Assembly: GCA_903927295.1 (NCBI GenBank)
Contig: CAIYMN010000272.1
Coordinates: 46,468-110,467, forward strand
Direction: 5' to 3'
DNA length: 64,000 nt
Origin: an uncultured beta proteobacterium
GTDB taxonomy: Bacteria > Pseudomonadota > Gammaproteobacteria > Burkholderiales > Burkholderiaceae_C
Shown: one piece after another, positions 62,455-64,000 of the stretch
Layout: each line of letters opens with the position of its first letter
How positions within the stretch are numbered: the stretch's first letter is position 1
Notes under the pieces: model-generated
Seen by the model: the letters and a program-made list of their open reading frames with translations, nothing else
The model's database searches: none
Told to the model about the DNA's origin: nothing
Program-made: the position numbers and the translations under genes

Positions 62455-63612
62455 ATGGACCGCTCTTTTCTCGATCTGCCTTTCTACGCACCACAACACC
62501 GGCAACTGTCGGACGCGCTGCTCGAGTGGACCGGGCAATGCCGACCGATTGACCACCACGACACCGACAACGCGTGCCGCCGCCTGGTGCGCGAGTTAGG
62601 CGCAGCCGGCTTTCTGCGCTACTGCGTCCCGGCGGAGTTTGGCGGCGCCCTGCCGGAACTCGATTCGCGCTCCTTGTGTCTGGCGCGCGAAGTACTGGCC
62701 TACCACGACGGTCTGGCCGACTTTGCCTTCGCCATGCAGGGTTTGGGCACTGGCGCCATCACGCTCGCAGGCTCCGCCGGGATGCGGCAGCACGTCTTGC
62801 CCAAGGTGGCCGCTGGCGAATGGATTGCCGCTTTCGCCCTGACCGAGCCGCTGGCCGGCTCCGACGTTGGCGCCATGTCTTGCAGCGCACGTCTGGAGGG
62901 CGACCACTACGTCGTCAATGGCGAGAAGACCTGGATTTCCAACGGCGGCATTGCCGACGTCTATACGCTTTTTGCGCGTACCGGCGAAGCACCTGGTACG
63001 CGCGGCATCACGGCCTTCGTCGTGACCCCGGACATGCCGGGCTTCGAAGTGGCCGAGCGACTGGAAGTGATGGCGCCGCATCCGCTGGCACGGCTCAAGT
63101 TCACCAACATGCAGGTGCCGCTCGCCAACCGGCTTGGCGCGCCGGGCGAAGGTTTCAAGGTGGCGATGCGCACGCTGGACATCTTTCGCTCGTCCGTGGC
63201 GGCAGCGGCGTTGGGCTTTGCGCGTCGCGCCCTGGATGAAGCGCTGTCCCATGTGCGCCAGCGCCCGATGTTCGGCCAGACGCTGGCCGACTTTCAGATC
63301 ACTCAGTCCAAACTCGGCGAGATGGCCACCGACATCGACGCCGCCGCGCTGCTGGTGGCGCGTGCCGCCTGGCGACGCGACGTGCAAAGGCTGCCGACCA
63401 CGCGCGAGGCTGCAATGGCCAAAATGACTGCCACGGAGAACGCCCAGCGTGTCATCGACGCCGCCGTGCAAATGCATGGCGGGCAGGGCGTGCGCATTGG
63501 CGTCAAGGTCGAGTCCCTATACCGCGAGATTCGCGCCCTGCGCATTTACGAGGGCGCCACCGAAGTGCAAAAACTGATCGTAGGCCGTGAACTGTTGAAG
63601 GAACCAACATGA
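62455..63612 (+). CDS. Acyl-CoA dehydrogenase
   Basis: [70 protein letters not shown]. Confidence 0.93.
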   Translation: MDRSFLDLPFYAPQHRQLSDALLEWTGQCRPIDHHDTDNACRRLVRELGAAGFLRYCVPAEFGGALPELDSRSLCLAREVLAYHDGLADFAFAMQGLGTGAITLAGSAGMRQHVLPKVAAGEWIAAFALTEPLAGSDVGAMSCSARLEGDHYVVNGEKTWISNGGIADVYTLFARTGEAPGTRGITAFVVTPDMPGFEVAERLEVMAPHPLARLKFTNMQVPLANRLGAPGEGFKVAMRTLDIFRSSVAAAALGFARRALDEALSHVRQRPMFGQTLADFQITQSKLGEMATDIDAAALLVARAAWRRDVQRLPTTREAAMAKMTATENAQRVIDAAVQMHGGQGVRIGVKVESLYREIRALRIYEGATEVQKLIVGRELLKEPT

Positions 63613-64000
63613 CACACAAGACACTTCAACCCGAAGGCTGGCTCGCCCCCCGGGGCTACGCCAACGGCATCGAAGCCAGCGGACGCCAACTCTACGTTGG
63701 CGGCCAGATTGGCTGGAACGCTCAATGCCAGTTCGAGACCGATGATCTGGTTACCCAGATCAGGCAGGCCCTGAGCAACTGCGTCGCCGTCGTGGCCGCT
63801 GGCGGCGGCCTGCCGGAGCACATCGTGCGCATGACCTGGTACCTCAGGGACAAAAAAGAGTACGTCGCCCGGCTGAAGGAAATCGGCTCCGTCTATCGCG
63901 ATGTCATGGGGCGCCACTACCCGGCGATGAGCGCCGTTCAGGTCGCGGACCTGATTGAAGACCAAGCCAAGGTTGAGATCGAAGTCACGGCTGTGGTCCC
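63609..64000 (+). CDS. RidA family protein (partial, runs off window)
   Basis: [54 protein letters not shown]...[27 protein letters not shown]. Confidence 0.9.
   Translation, partial: MTHKTLQPEGWLAPRGYANGIEASGRQLYVGGQIGWNAQCQFETDDLVTQIRQALSNCVAVVAAGGGLPEHIVRMTWYLRDKKEYVARLKEIGSVYRDVMGRHYPAMSAVQVADLIEDQAKVEIEVTAVV

Overview
The window looks like a chromosomal segment of a betaproteobacterium (Burkholderiales/Comamonadaceae-like gene order), judged from gene content only. No rRNA, tRNA, CRISPR array or insertion sequence was recognised. Main blocks: (1) about 1-7650, minus strand: margin of a gas-vesicle-type locus with a two-component system, GvpL/F, a CDC48/p97-like double-AAA ATPase, a GvpH/Hsp20-like protein and a sigma54-type response regulator. 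(2) 7.8-15.3 kb: acyltransferase, beta-oxidation genes (acyl-CoA dehydrogenase, thiolase, FadJ-like), GNAT, and a two-gene chromate transporter. (3) 15.4-53.1 kb: mostly housekeeping genes (rlmB, cytochrome c', ybbA/tesA, mnmH, purA, hisZ, hflC-hflK-hflX-hfq, der-bamB-yfgM-hisS-ispG-rodZ-pilW-rlmN-ndk, rluB-scpB, rluD, bamD, dinG-like, PP2C, zapE, odhL-odhB-odhA). (4) 53.3-64.0 kb: an aromatic acyl-CoA catabolic cluster matching the aerobic 2-aminobenzoyl-CoA (anthranilate) route: aryl-CoA ligase, bifunctional monooxygenase/reductase, SDR, enoyl-CoA hydratase, acyl-CoA dehydrogenase and RidA. Embedded in it is a two-gene pair that resembles, from memory, the class II benzoyl-CoA reductase subunits BamC and BamB (tungsten enzyme plus three-cluster ferredoxin) of strict anaerobes, with a methylmalonyl-CoA-epimerase-like VOC protein and a MarR regulator. 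The combination of O2-dependent and BamBC-like genes in one cluster is the most interesting signal. All family calls come from reading translations; no database search was run.
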